64,000 nt of DNA from Cytobacillus oceanisediminis (lineage in GTDB: Bacteria > Bacillota > Bacilli > Bacillales > Cytobacillaceae): the NCBI RefSeq assembly GCF_007830235.1, contig NZ_VLKI01000001.1, forward strand, positions 180,464-244,463, written 5' to 3'. The notes below the pieces were generated by a model. It was given only the letters and a program-made list of their open reading frames with translations, was not told where the DNA came from and searched no databases. Below are positions 35,420 to 43,950 of this stretch, piece by piece; position 1 is the stretch's first letter; every line of letters starts with the position of its first letter. The translations under genes were made by a program, and so were the position numbers.

Positions 35420-36058
35420 CTAGTTTTTTATTTTAAATTCAGCTTCTGTTTTCTCAATGACCGTTTCCAGATCGACACCTTCTTGAAGTTCAACCAACAC
35501 TAAGCCTTCTTCTGTCACCTTAAAAACGGCCAATTCTGTAATAATTAAATCAACAACGCCCTTGCCAGTCAGAGGCAGCCTGCATTCTTTTAAAATTTTT
35601 GGCGCTCCCTTTTTGGAACAATGCTCCATTGTCACAATCACTTTTTTCGCACCCGTAACAAGGTCCATGGCACCACCCATTCCCGGAACCATTTTTCCAG
35701 GAATCATCCAGTTTGCAAGGTTCCCGTGCTGGTCGACTTCAAGGCCGCCAAGTACGGTTACGTCCACATGGCCGCCGCGGATCAATTGGAATGAATAAGT
35801 GCTATCAAAGAAAGCTCCGCCAGGAATGATGCCCGCCGGCTGTCCGCCAGCATTCACGATATCCGGCTGGGCTTCCCCTCTTACTGGGCCTAGCCCTATG
35901 AATCCGTTTTCAGATTGAAGGAAAACATTCACGCCTTCTTCCAGGTAATTAGGGATGAGCGTTGGCAAACCAATTCCTAGGTTTACAACATCTCCATCGT
36001 GCAATTCTTTTGCTGCACACTCAGCAATGGTTTCTTTAGCTGTTTTATTCAAGACCAT
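35420..36058 (-). CDS. scoB: Succinyl-CoA:3-oxoacid CoA-transferase subunit B
   Basis: A 212-residue class I CoA-transferase beta subunit. The active-site glutamate motif is seen in VFLQSENGFIGLGP (near 46), with NLGIGLPTLIPNYLEEGVN before it and MEHCSKKGAPKILKECRLPL later. It activates acetoacetate with CoA from succinyl-CoA together with ScoA. Only one base separates it from scoA. Confidence 0.93.
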   Translation of the reverse strand: MVLNKTAKETIAECAAKELHDGDVVNLGIGLPTLIPNYLEEGVNVFLQSENGFIGLGPVRGEAQPDIVNAGGQPAGIIPGGAFFDSTYSFQLIRGGHVDVTVLGGLEVDQHGNLANWMIPGKMVPGMGGAMDLVTGAKKVIVTMEHCSKKGAPKILKECRLPLTGKGVVDLIITELAVFKVTEEGLVLVELQEGVDLETVIEKTEAEFKIKN

Positions 36059-36059
36059 T

Positions 36060-36716
36060 TTACTTGCCTCCTTTTAAAAACACTTTATCTACAATAATTC
36101 CTGGAGTGTCCACATCATGCGGGTCTATCTCGCCCACTTCGACAATCTCCTCAACTTCAGCAATCACTAAATCCGCTGCCATCGCCATCATGGGGTTAAA
36201 GTTTCTGGCAGATTGGTTGTATACGAGATTGCCAAGTTTATCAGCTTTTTTCGCTTTAATAATGGCCACTTCCGCACGGAGAGGCTTTTCGAGCAAATAC
36301 TCGCGTCCATCCACCTCGATTTTCTGCTTTCCTTCTTCTACAACTGTACCGACACCAGTCGGAGTTAAAATCCCGCCAAGGCCAGATCCGCCAGCACGAA
36401 TTCGTTCAGCAAGCGTCCCTTGAGGAACCAGCTCCACTTCCAAATCGCCCTCGATCATCTGCCTGCCCGTTTCCGGATTTGTACCAATATGGGAAGCAAT
36501 CAATTTATCTACTCGTTTATTGACAATTAAAGGCCCGACACCTGCTCCTTCAGTTGCTGTGTCGCTGGCAATCAGCGTTAAACCGCTTACATTGGATTCC
36601 AATAGAGCTGACACTAATACTTCCGAAGTTCCAATACCCATAAACCCTCCGGCCATAATCGTTATGCCATCTTTAAATATTTGCAAGAGCTCTTCATAAG
36701 ATGTGATTTTACTCAT
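36060..36716 (-). CDS. scoA: Succinyl-CoA:3-oxoacid CoA-transferase subunit A
   Basis: A 218-residue class I CoA-transferase alpha subunit with the [16 protein letters not shown] loop (near 22) and [20 protein letters not shown] (near 96). First gene of the operon scoA-scoB-thiolase-dehydrogenase, transcribed from a sigma-54-type promoter 44 bases upstream. AAGGGGTG precedes the ATG. Confidence 0.93.
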   Translation of the reverse strand: MSKITSYEELLQIFKDGITIMAGGFMGIGTSEVLVSALLESNVSGLTLIASDTATEGAGVGPLIVNKRVDKLIASHIGTNPETGRQMIEGDLEVELVPQGTLAERIRAGGSGLGGILTPTGVGTVVEEGKQKIEVDGREYLLEKPLRAEVAIIKAKKADKLGNLVYNQSARNFNPMMAMAADLVIAEVEEIVEVGEIDPHDVDTPGIIVDKVFLKGGK

Positions 36717-36759
36717 TTATAGCACCCCTTGAATATTTGATATTCTCACATTAACTTCT

Positions 36760-36777
36760 TTGCAAGATGCATGCCAA
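36760..36777 (-). promoter_or_regulatory. Sigma-54 (-24/-12) promoter of the sco operon
   Basis: The minus strand reads TTGGCATGCATCTTGCAA: GG and GC dinucleotides 10 bases apart in the TGGCAY-N5-TTGCW consensus. The activator encoded at the other end of the locus (30358-31752) should act here. Confidence 0.88.
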
Positions 36778-36805
36778 CTATTAATAAAATACCTTAAAAA
36801 AATAA

Positions 36806-36819
36806 CGAAAACGTTTACA
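36806..36819. promoter_or_regulatory. CcpA-type cre-like site
   Basis: CGAAAACGTTTACA differs at one base from the cre consensus TGWAANCGNTNWCA. It lies between the sigma-54 promoter and the upstream palindromes, where it could block activator looping under glucose. Confidence 0.6.
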
Positions 36820-36887
36820 TCTTTAGGAAAAATTTTTTTCTAAATATTATTTATAAACCTTAAATAATGTAACATTTTAATGCTTTA

Positions 36888-36955
36888 TTTCCGTGAATGC
36901 GGAAATTTCCGTTTTTGCGGAAAAGTTTACGCACTATTATTCCGCATTTCCGGAA
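36888..36955. promoter_or_regulatory. Three upstream activator palindromes
   Basis: TTTCCGTGAATGCGGAAA (36888-36905), TTTCCGTTTTTGCGGAAA (36906-36923) and TTCCGCATTTCCGGAA (36940-36955). They lie 110-195 bases upstream of the -24/-12 promoter, a normal enhancer distance, with about two helical turns between sites. Confidence 0.8.
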
Positions 36956-36996
36956 GATGGTGCCTCTTTTAAACATTTTCCTAACTTTTTAAATTC

Positions 36997-37030
36997 ACCC
37001 TGTCCTTTTTGCCTAAAAAAACGTATATAG
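36997..37030 (+). promoter_or_regulatory. Candidate alternative-sigma promoter 2
   Basis: ACCCTGTCCTTT and GTATATAG with 26 bases between their first bases, followed by GGTGAAAGG. The same blocks and spacing as at 28755-28788. It drives the DUF1659-DUF2922-YvrJ cluster. Confidence 0.65.
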
Positions 37031-37052
37031 AGGGTGAAAGGAGGTGATCAGC

Positions 37053-37271
37053 ATGGCACAAGCAAATATCATCGATACAAAACTTCGCCTTGTTTTTGAA
37101 ACGGGCTTGGATGAACAAGGGAAACCTATTCACAAGTCAAAAACCTACAGCAGCCTGAAGCAATCAGCTACACCAGACCAGCTATATGCGGTTGGACAAG
37201 CTGTTGCTACGCTATCCAACTACCCGTTGGCAGCACTAAATAGAAATGACAGCTTCGATATCGTAGGCTAA
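37053..37271 (+). CDS. DUF1659-family protein
   Basis: A 72-residue protein, MAQANIIDTKLRLVFETGLD then KTYSSLKQSATPDQLYAVGQ and LSNYPLAALNRNDSFDI. These are the usual lines of DUF1659. AAAGGAGGTG stands just before the ATG; the GTG at 37044 lies within it. DUF1659, DUF2922 and YvrJ proteins commonly travel together in Bacilli. Their function is unknown. Confidence 0.85.
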   Translation: MAQANIIDTKLRLVFETGLDEQGKPIHKSKTYSSLKQSATPDQLYAVGQAVATLSNYPLAALNRNDSFDIVG

Positions 37272-37314
37272 TCCTTTCTATTAATATCCTAAACTGGCAG
37301 GGAGGTGAAACAGA

Positions 37315-37533
37315 ATGGCGAAAACGTTAGAAATGACTTTCCTATCCGATATAGGAAAGCCGTCTAAATTAACAATTGACAATCCAAAGGAGCCAATTGA
37401 TCCGGTTGCTGTCAAAGCAGCTATGGACCAAATCATTGCAGCCAATGCATTTGACGGCAATGGCGGTGACTTTGTTCAAGCACAGGGAGCTAGATTGCTT
37501 GAGCGTAACGTAACTGACTATGATCTTGTTTAA
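37315..37533 (+). CDS. DUF2922-family protein
   Basis: A 72-residue protein: MAKTLEMTFLSDIGKPSKLT, then IDNPKEPIDPVAVKAAMDQI, ending in GARLLERNVTDYDLV. It fits DUF2922. GGGAGGTG lies before the ATG, 43 bases after the DUF1659 stop. A terminator follows directly, so yvrJ downstream is read at a lower level or from its own signal. Confidence 0.85.
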   Translation: MAKTLEMTFLSDIGKPSKLTIDNPKEPIDPVAVKAAMDQIIAANAFDGNGGDFVQAQGARLLERNVTDYDLV

Positions 37534-37540
37534 TTCGAAG

Positions 37541-37566
37541 AGGCCGGTTTCTCTCGGAACCGGCCT
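37541..37566 (+). terminator. Internal terminator between DUF2922 and yvrJ
   Basis: AGGCCGGTT and AACCGGCCT around an 8-base loop, then TTTTTTATT. Confidence 0.85.
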
Positions 37567-37601
37567 TTTTTATTAATCTATTAATGAAAGGAGCAAACAT
37601 C

Positions 37602-37739
37602 ATGGAACAGATGGTCACATTGATCAGCGAACTTGGCTTCCCGATCGTTGTCACGCTTTTTCTGCTGAACAGAATCGAAGCCAAACTCGATGTTGTGGTG
37701 TCATCGATCCAGGGATTGCCGGATCGGCTGCGGGAATAA
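37602..37739 (+). CDS. YvrJ-family small membrane protein
   Basis: A 45-residue protein, MEQMVTLISELGFPIVVTLF then LLNRIEAKLDVVVSSIQGLP and DRLRE. One transmembrane helix (residues 5-22) followed by an amphipathic helix is the YvrJ pattern. AAAGGAG stands before the ATG. In B. subtilis yvrJ is beside the sigO-rsoA genes, which supports a link between this cluster and the sigma factor at 29819. Confidence 0.82.
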   Translation: MEQMVTLISELGFPIVVTLFLLNRIEAKLDVVVSSIQGLPDRLRE

Positions 37740-37819
37740 AGCTAGTTATACCTTTTAAGGAATGGTCTCCTTGATTTAACTTATTTTCAGGGGAGGTTCT
37801 TTCGGAAAGAAATCCAATT

Positions 37820-38803
37820 TCAAAGCGTAAAATTCTCTCCTCTCCCCTCACTAATTGCTTTTTTATAAACTGCAGATGCAACCATTGTATCGAGATAGCC
37901 GATGCCAACCGACTTGTAAAGGGTGATTTCGCTTGGCTCCTCCCGCCCGGCTTTCTCTCCGCATATAATTTCACCAATTTCACCGTAAATGGAATCGGTA
38001 CTCCATAACCCCTCATTGTGTGGAACAAGGAGATCGCCAGCTTCGTGAAGAGTCCCTTCCATCGTATCGACCACAATTTTATTGCTCCGTATAAGTGTTT
38101 GAACGTCAACCTCCTGCATATGCGGCTGATAGGAACCAATTGCATTTATATGTGCCCCTTCTTTTAGGAAAGAACCATCAAAAAGTGGAGTTGAACTCTT
38201 GGTACTGCAAATCACAATATCTGCTTTGCTTACAGCGATATTAGGATCTGCTTGTATAGAAATGGTTCCGCTCCATGCCGGATATAAAGAATGGAGCTCC
38301 TTTTTGAATGCTTGTGCCCTCTCGATTGTCCGATTAAATAAGATGATATGTTCCAAATCAGCAACAGCCATTACTGCTTGTATTTGCCCGATGGCTTGGG
38401 CACCACACCCTAAGAGTGCACAAGTTTTGGAATCTTTTCGAGCTAAATATTTAGTGGCTACACCGCTGGACGCACCTGTTCTTAATACCGTTAAGCAGCT
38501 GGCATTCATGACAGCAACATGTTCACCAGTGTTCGTATCCGTCAGTAAAATCACACCTTGGAGAACTGGTCTGCCTTCTTTTGCATTGTGCGGAAAAATG
38601 CTTACAACTTTAATAGCTGTATAGTTTTCCGGCTCGATATAGGAGGGCATATATAACGTTTCTGCTTTAAATTTTTCATGTGGAACGGACATCCTTATCG
38701 GTGTCTGTGTTTTATTGCCATAACCATATCCAAACGCTTTCTCAACGTCTTCTATACATTCTTTCATTGAATATAGCTCTTTAATCATTTCTTCATTTAA
38801 CAT
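37820..38803 (-). CDS. Ornithine cyclodeaminase / mu-crystallin family protein
   Basis: About 327 residues with a Rossmann NAD(P) site (CALLGCGAQAIGQIQAVMA, near 130), and the family's KVVSIFPHNAKEGRPVLQG (near 70). Late motifs are GAHINAIGSYQPHMQEVDV and LHEAGDLLVP. The family includes ornithine cyclodeaminase, ketimine reductase and pyrroline-2-carboxylate reductase. Beside a DadA-like oxidase, reduction of a cyclic imine is plausible. The start is unsure: GTG 38818, TTG 38809 or ATG 38803. Confidence 0.82.
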   Translation of the reverse strand: MLNEEMIKELYSMKECIEDVEKAFGYGYGNKTQTPIRMSVPHEKFKAETLYMPSYIEPENYTAIKVVSIFPHNAKEGRPVLQGVILLTDTNTGEHVAVMNASCLTVLRTGASSGVATKYLARKDSKTCALLGCGAQAIGQIQAVMAVADLEHIILFNRTIERAQAFKKELHSLYPAWSGTISIQADPNIAVSKADIVICSTKSSTPLFDGSFLKEGAHINAIGSYQPHMQEVDVQTLIRSNKIVVDTMEGTLHEAGDLLVPHNEGLWSTDSIYGEIGEIICGEKAGREEPSEITLYKSVGIGYLDTMVASAVYKKAISEGRGENFTL

Positions 38804-38939
38804 CAACAATGATCCCACTCCAATACACGCTTAGTGAACTTCAATAAATGCAATCTGCGTTTTTTAGCTGAAGACTTTATAGGAATCGCCCTATTGGCGG
38901 CATTTCATATTAATCTCATTATTTATAAATATTCCCCTG

Positions 38940-40220
38940 CTATACTGTAACTTTACTCACCTTATTACTTGAACGTTGTGTTTTAAATCGGTCAGGTGCA
39001 AAAGGAGATAGATCGATATCAGATTTACCGCTTGAGATTAAATCAGACATTGCACTGCCTGTTGAAAGGGCCATAGAAATTCCGCTCATAGCATGGCCGG
39101 ATGCAATGAATAAATTCGTAAATGAAGGAACGATCCCCAGAACTGGCAAGCCATCCGGTGTCATAGGTCTCATACCGCACCAAGCCTTCTCTTTTCCATG
39201 AATCGGAGACCGTAAATACTGGGCAGCAGAGCTTCTCAAACTATCGATCCTTCTCTGGTCAAGGTCGGAATTTAACCCCGACAATTCCATTGTGCCTCCA
39301 ATTCTTACAGAATGATCAAACGGACTGATCGTCACCCTTGAATCTCCAAGGTATAGAGGCTGCTGAAATTGAATGGATGGAGAAGATATCGTTAGGCTGT
39401 ACCCTTTTCCTGCAGTCATTGGGATTTGTATTCCTGCTTGGTTCAAAATCTGACCCGCCCAAGCACCCGCAGTGACAAGAAAATGATCCCCTTCAATTGT
39501 TTTCTCTCCGATGTTTGCACCAACTATCTGATCACCTTCCCGAATAAAGCCCTTAACTTCTGTTCGGGACAGTATATCAGTCCCATTCGCAACAAGCCAG
39601 TCTGTTAGTGCACTAGTCAGCGATTCGGGGCGAACATGACGTTCAGCAGGGAGATAAATTCCTCCTGCCACAGCATCAGAAAGTGCAGGTTCTATTTGTA
39701 AAACCTCATTTTTCGATTTTGCAGCCGGTGCCGGTAACCCAAACTCTTCAACAATCCGGTAGGTATCCAGCTTTTCTTCTATATAGCTTTCTTTTAAAAA
39801 TACAAAAAGCAAGCCTTTCCGATGACTTTCAAACTGAAGCCCGCTTTCCCGCTCTAACTCATCGAACAATCTTAAGGTATTTCTGCTCAATTCCAAACCG
39901 GCCTTATACCCTTTTTGGTAGGCATCTTCACTGCAATACTTCCAGAATTGCAAAAGCCAAGGGGACAAGGACGGTACGATTGATGGTTTAATATAGAGAG
40001 GGCTATCGCGCTTTAACATCCACTTGAGACTTGTCTTCACTAAACCAGGAGCAGGAACCGGATCAGATAAACTGGGACAAACCCATCCCATATTTCCGCT
40101 TGAACATTCGGCACCAGGCTCTCCTTTGTCAATTAATACAACATCCATGCCCTTCTTTCTAAGAAAAAAAGCGCTTGCAAGGCCAATGATTCCACCGCCA
40201 ACCACTATCGCTTTCGCCAT
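38940..40220 (-). CDS. FAD-dependent D-amino acid dehydrogenase-like oxidase (DadA family)
   Basis: A 426-residue DAO-family flavoenzyme. It starts AIVVGGGIIGLASAFFLRKK with the GxGxxG dinucleotide motif, then GAECSSGNMGWVCPSLSDPV (near 37). Late motifs are GAWAGQILNQAG (near 255), MRPMTPDGLPVLGIV (near 350) and SGHAMSGISMALSTGS (near 374). This is the DadA layout. It oxidises D-amino or imino acids to 2-oxo acids. It shares the leftward direction and 120-base spacing with the cyclodeaminase-like gene. Substrate unproven. Confidence 0.85.
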   Translation of the reverse strand: MAKAIVVGGGIIGLASAFFLRKKGMDVVLIDKGEPGAECSSGNMGWVCPSLSDPVPAPGLVKTSLKWMLKRDSPLYIKPSIVPSLSPWLLQFWKYCSEDAYQKGYKAGLELSRNTLRLFDELERESGLQFESHRKGLLFVFLKESYIEEKLDTYRIVEEFGLPAPAAKSKNEVLQIEPALSDAVAGGIYLPAERHVRPESLTSALTDWLVANGTDILSRTEVKGFIREGDQIVGANIGEKTIEGDHFLVTAGAWAGQILNQAGIQIPMTAGKGYSLTISSPSIQFQQPLYLGDSRVTISPFDHSVRIGGTMELSGLNSDLDQRRIDSLRSSAAQYLRSPIHGKEKAWCGMRPMTPDGLPVLGIVPSFTNLFIASGHAMSGISMALSTGSAMSDLISSGKSDIDLSPFAPDRFKTQRSSNKVSKVTV

Positions 40221-40685
40221 TTCAATCCCCGCCTTTTTGTAAATTTAAATGGATATTATCTAATAGCCGAGCAACATGAACTCTTTTCCAATAAGTAATC
40301 ATAGGATTTGAAATAATTATATAGTAAAAATTTTCTGAATTTAACGTACAAAATGTATGATAATAACCTATTTTAGAAAAAACTTTTTGTGTCTTTTTAC
40401 AATTATAATAACAATGATTAAAATAACCCTATCGCCAATATGGTAAAAATACTCTAAGAGACTTAGAGTTATTCTACATTTTTTGTGAAAAATGCACATA
40501 GATAATGATCCTCAAAAAGAATATATTTAAAATACAGAATTTTTAAAATATATCGAATAATATTATGGCGATAAGGAGGAATATCTGATAAAAACATTTG
40601 TTAGTGTTCGATATATTCTAACATGTGCCCTATCTAGATTAGATCCTATGATTTAAGAGGCTTGATAACAAAGGGGTTGGTTTAT
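40221..40685. other. Divergent intergenic region with a perfect palindrome
   Basis: ACTCTAAG-AGA-CTTAGAGT at 40451-40469 is a perfect 8+8 palindrome, a likely operator. CTATCGCCAATA (near 40429) and TATTATGGCGATAAG (near 40561) form a looser inverted pair around it. An unused AAGGAGG stands at 40576. The region is otherwise AT-rich. Confidence 0.5.
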
Positions 40686-42203
40686 TTGAAGGATAACCAA
40701 GTAGTTTGGGGATCAAGGATTGGATTTATTTTAGCAGCAATGGGGATGGCTGTTGGTACAGGCAATATTTGGCGGTTCCCGCGGATGGTTGCTGAGCATG
40801 GCGGTGGTTCTTTCTTAATTGGCTGGGCAATATTTTTGTTTCTATGGTCATTGCCGCTCATTATGGTTGAAGTGTTTATTGGAAGAAAAACCAGGATGGG
40901 CACAATGGGATCTTTTGGGGAGTTTATCGGCCAAAAATTTGCCTGGTTCGGTCCAATTATCACCATTGTTTTAGCAGGAATTACTTTTTACTATTCTGTT
41001 GTAGTAGGCTGGACTTTTAAATATTTCATCTTAGCTTTACAAGGAACGTTCACAGAAAAAATTGATTCAGCTGCACAGTGGGAGAATTTCACTGGCCATT
41101 CAGCTGAACCTGTCTTCTATCATTTTATTGCCGCCGTATTGTGTGGAGTTGTTGTATTTATCGGGGTTACAAAGGGTATTGAAAGAATGTCAAAACTTTT
41201 CCTCCCACTTTTATTCCTCTTGCTTATCTTTACTGCTTTCCGTTCCGTTACCTTACCAGGTGCAATGGAAGGAATTTCCTATATGTTTACACCACAGTGG
41301 GAATACTTAGGGAAAGCTTCAACTTGGCTTCAGGCATTATCGCAGTCTGCCTGGTCGGTTGGCGCCGGTTGGGGTTTGTATGCTACCTATGCCATTTACA
41401 CAAAGAAACGTGATGATATTGCTCAAAATTCATTAACGGCTGGACTCGGAAACAACTCAGTCGAATTGCTTGCAGGTTTAACGATCATTCCAGCTATCTT
41501 TGCTCTTGCACCTTCACAAGAATATATTTCACAAGCAACAAGTTCCGGGAATACGGGACTAACCTTTATTTATATGGTAGAACTGCTAAACGTCATGCCG
41601 CAGACTTACATCTTTGGAATTGCCTTTTTTGGAGCATTGGCTTTTGCTGCCTTTACTTCATTAGTTGCAATGGTAGAACTAATTACAAGAAACCTATCAG
41701 ATTATGGAATTCGCAGAAACAAAGCAATCGTACTCACCGTTGCTTTAATATTTATTGGCGGTATCCCTTCAGCTTTAAATATGAAGGTATTCAATAATCA
41801 GGACTGGGTTTGGGGAGTAGGCCTGCTGCTTTCTTGTTTCTTATATTCATACGCTGCAATAAAGTACGGTGTGGAAAAGATGCGTGACCAAATAAACGAA
41901 GTCAGCTTTATTAAACTGAACAAGTGGTGGGTTTATTCCATTAAATATTTTATCCCCGCCTTTTTTGTCATAGTGACTGGCTGGTGGCTATACCAAGGTG
42001 TGACATGGTATCCGGACACTTGGTGGAAGCCATTCGAAGAATTCAATGTCGGAACGATCGTGCTGCAGCTCGGAATTGCTTTCCTGCTTGCATTTATGCT
42101 CCTTCGATTTAATAACCAATTACGTAGCTCTGTGAAGGAAGAAGGACTCAGTGATCAAGAGTCGGCACTGCCTTCAAATACAGACATCAAGGAGGAATTA
42201 TAG
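40686..42203 (+). CDS. NSS-family sodium-dependent amino-acid transporter
   Basis: A 505-residue, 11-12-helix Na+ symporter. The helix-1 signature reads WGSRIGFILAAMGMAVGTGN then IWRFP. Others are GGGSFLIGWAIFLFLWSLPL and SAWSVGAGWGLYATYA (near 225). I start at TTG 40686 because AAAGGGG lies nine bases upstream; the earlier TTG at 40662 has no such site. A tiny partner gene overlaps its end. Family members import alanine, methionine or other amino acids. Confidence 0.9.
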   Translation: MKDNQVVWGSRIGFILAAMGMAVGTGNIWRFPRMVAEHGGGSFLIGWAIFLFLWSLPLIMVEVFIGRKTRMGTMGSFGEFIGQKFAWFGPIITIVLAGITFYYSVVVGWTFKYFILALQGTFTEKIDSAAQWENFTGHSAEPVFYHFIAAVLCGVVVFIGVTKGIERMSKLFLPLLFLLLIFTAFRSVTLPGAMEGISYMFTPQWEYLGKASTWLQALSQSAWSVGAGWGLYATYAIYTKKRDDIAQNSLTAGLGNNSVELLAGLTIIPAIFALAPSQEYISQATSSGNTGLTFIYMVELLNVMPQTYIFGIAFFGALAFAAFTSLVAMVELITRNLSDYGIRRNKAIVLTVALIFIGGIPSALNMKVFNNQDWVWGVGLLLSCFLYSYAAIKYGVEKMRDQINEVSFIKLNKWWVYSIKYFIPAFFVIVTGWWLYQGVTWYPDTWWKPFEEFNVGTIVLQLGIAFLLAFMLLRFNNQLRSSVKEEGLSDQESALPSNTDIKEEL

Positions 42204-42310
42204 TGACTGCTTCCGCAATAATTATGATGGTGCTAACCCTGGGTTTATTCTGGGGAGGTTTCTCCTATATGGTGTATAGAACGTTAACGACAGACTACGA
42301 CGACAAGTAA
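42203..42310 (+). CDS. MetS-like small subunit of the NSS transporter
   Basis: A 35-residue single-span protein from GTG: VTASAIIMMVLTLGLFWGGF then SYMVYRTLTTDYDDK. AAGGAGG stands seven bases upstream and the start overlaps the transporter's TAG. The MVLTLGLFWGGF helix and length match the methionine/alanine importer small subunit (MetS) known from Corynebacterium glutamicum MetPS. Confidence 0.88.
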   Translation: MTASAIIMMVLTLGLFWGGFSYMVYRTLTTDYDDK

Positions 42311-42318
42311 AGTGAATC

Positions 42319-42534
42319 TTCCATCAATTGGGGTTTTCTTCATCCCCCACTGATGGTTAGATGAGGCCCACACGAAGTGGGTCACAAAGACGTTGCCACA
42401 GGACGTGGCGTTCTTAGTCTTTGTTCTATTATTATATTAGGACCTTTACGGGCAGTTTGTCCCCCACTTAGCCTCCTTCAATTCATCTAAGATCTTGAAG
42501 TGGGGGTCTTACTGCCCGTTAATCTGCGATAAAA
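42319..42534 (-). repeat. Structured ORF-less repeat, copy E
   Basis: On the minus strand ACGGGCAGT/ACTGCCCGT (9 bp) encloses CCCCCACTT/AAGTGGGGG (9 bp). After a spacer come GCCAC/GTGGC and CCCAC/GTGGG hairpins inside AAGAC/GTCTT pairing, then CATCAGTGGGG pairing with CCCCAATTGATG. It is the longer homologue of 33228-33405. It has no ORF and looks like a folded RNA with its own terminator-like 3' end. Confidence 0.75.
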
Positions 42535-42548
42535 TCCAGACAAAAATA

Positions 42549-42591
42549 GGTGCCAGGTTCCATCAAGCTTAAGATGGATCACCCGGCACCT
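42549..42591. terminator. Bidirectional terminator
   Basis: AGGTGCC-GG and CC-GGCACCT pair over a long stem with TTTTTTTATT to the right and an A-rich left flank. It lies between the transporter and the convergent amine oxidase gene. Confidence 0.75.
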
Positions 42592-42599
42592 TTTTTTAT

Positions 42600-43922
42600 T
42601 TAATCTACATTTACATAATCATTTTTCAATAAATAATTATGCACTTTCCTGCTTACGGTTATTCCGTTTTCAATCGCGCCGTCAATAAAGCCAGCCCAGC
42701 CATTTGCATAAGTAGTCCCTGCTAAAAACACCGAATTTTCAGAGGTGTTCCATTCATTCTGATAGGCGGTTAACTGCTTCGGTTTTAGCATAGGCCAAGT
42801 TTCCTTTGAAAATTCATCATTTACCCAGTCATGGCCTGTACTTTCAATGACTTGTATGTCGGGAATCCAGCATTTCAAAGCCTCTTCTACAGCTGCCTTG
42901 TCATTAGGATTTAACCTTTCAGCACTTGGTCCAAAACCAACCAGGATGCTATCGCCATTAACATAACGATCTAAATGCACAGAATTCAAGGGATAGCTGC
43001 CAGGTGCTAAGGCATCAAACGGCTCCAATTCCCCTTTCACTTTAGCCCAAACTTTAATTCCTTTCGATGTCTGTCCCTGTTTAGAAGATTCCCGCTTGGC
43101 TGCAGAAAGCGGAGGCTCGAAATGAATATTATTAAGAGTTGTCAATGGCACGGTTACCATTACCGCCTTTGCCGTAAAATATTCCCCTTCTGCTGTAAAA
43201 ACTTTTGCAGCCCCCTCTTCATGCTCAATTCGTCCCACAATGGTCGACAGCTTTATGTCTGCACCGCTGTCCTCAGCAATGGCTTCTATTAATCTTCGGG
43301 TCCCCTGTTTTATTCGGTAGCTCGAAACCATCGCACTATGGGTATCCCACTTTCCTTGTGAGAAAGCCCACCAGCGAAAGATCTGGGTTACGGCCCCTTC
43401 AGCTGGGTCACCACAATAATCCGATGCAATCCAGCCATGTAAAATGTCATACTCCTCTTTTGTTAAAGCGCAATCGCGCAAAAATTGTTCTGCAGAAACG
43501 TTGTCCAAATCACGAAAACTTTGGGTTTTCAACGGTTCAAACGGCATAGGCATATGTTTATTGCTTACTCTCATCAATCTTTCAACCGTATTTCTCAGTC
43601 TCTCTTTAAATTCTGCTGCTGGGGCAGAATATGGTTTCCCATCAACAATCCAATAAACCGTTTCTGTTTTTGGTCCGGAAGCAAGCTCGAGGCCGTATCG
43701 GGTAATTTCTGTCCATACATGCGGCTGATGCCAATGGACATAGGTTCCTCCCATTTCAAGAACTGTATCTAAACGGTGATCCACCCAGGTACGGCCTCCA
43801 ATCCGGTCACGAGCCTCCAAAACTAAAACTTTATTGCCCAACAGCCTTAATTCACGTGCAGCTGTCAACCCTGAAAAACCCGCACCCACAATAATAACGT
43901 CATAATTTTCCATATTTGCCAT
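42600..43922 (-). CDS. Flavin monoamine oxidase family protein
   Basis: A 440-residue MAO/PAO-type flavoenzyme: DVIIVGAGFSGLTAARELRL (near 8), then VLEARDRIGGRTWVDHRLD (near 34), VMVTVPLTTLNNIHFEP (near 255) and a C-terminal FAD contact GTTYANGWAGFIDGAIENG (near 405). It oxidises primary or secondary amines to aldehydes with release of peroxide and amine. An amino-acid permease and a Rieske oxygenase follow it in the same direction. AAAGGAG precedes the ATG. Confidence 0.88.
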   Translation of the reverse strand: MANMENYDVIIVGAGFSGLTAARELRLLGNKVLVLEARDRIGGRTWVDHRLDTVLEMGGTYVHWHQPHVWTEITRYGLELASGPKTETVYWIVDGKPYSAPAAEFKERLRNTVERLMRVSNKHMPMPFEPLKTQSFRDLDNVSAEQFLRDCALTKEEYDILHGWIASDYCGDPAEGAVTQIFRWWAFSQGKWDTHSAMVSSYRIKQGTRRLIEAIAEDSGADIKLSTIVGRIEHEEGAAKVFTAEGEYFTAKAVMVTVPLTTLNNIHFEPPLSAAKRESSKQGQTSKGIKVWAKVKGELEPFDALAPGSYPLNSVHLDRYVNGDSILVGFGPSAERLNPNDKAAVEEALKCWIPDIQVIESTGHDWVNDEFSKETWPMLKPKQLTAYQNEWNTSENSVFLAGTTYANGWAGFIDGAIENGITVSRKVHNYLLKNDYVNVD

Positions 43923-43950
43923 TGTAAGTCTCCTTTCTTTTCAAGTAATA

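Noticed and set aside
40590-40658. Possible leader peptide after AAGGAGG at 40576
   Set aside because: The frame would have to start at CTG or ATA; no accepted start codon, so no gene is called.
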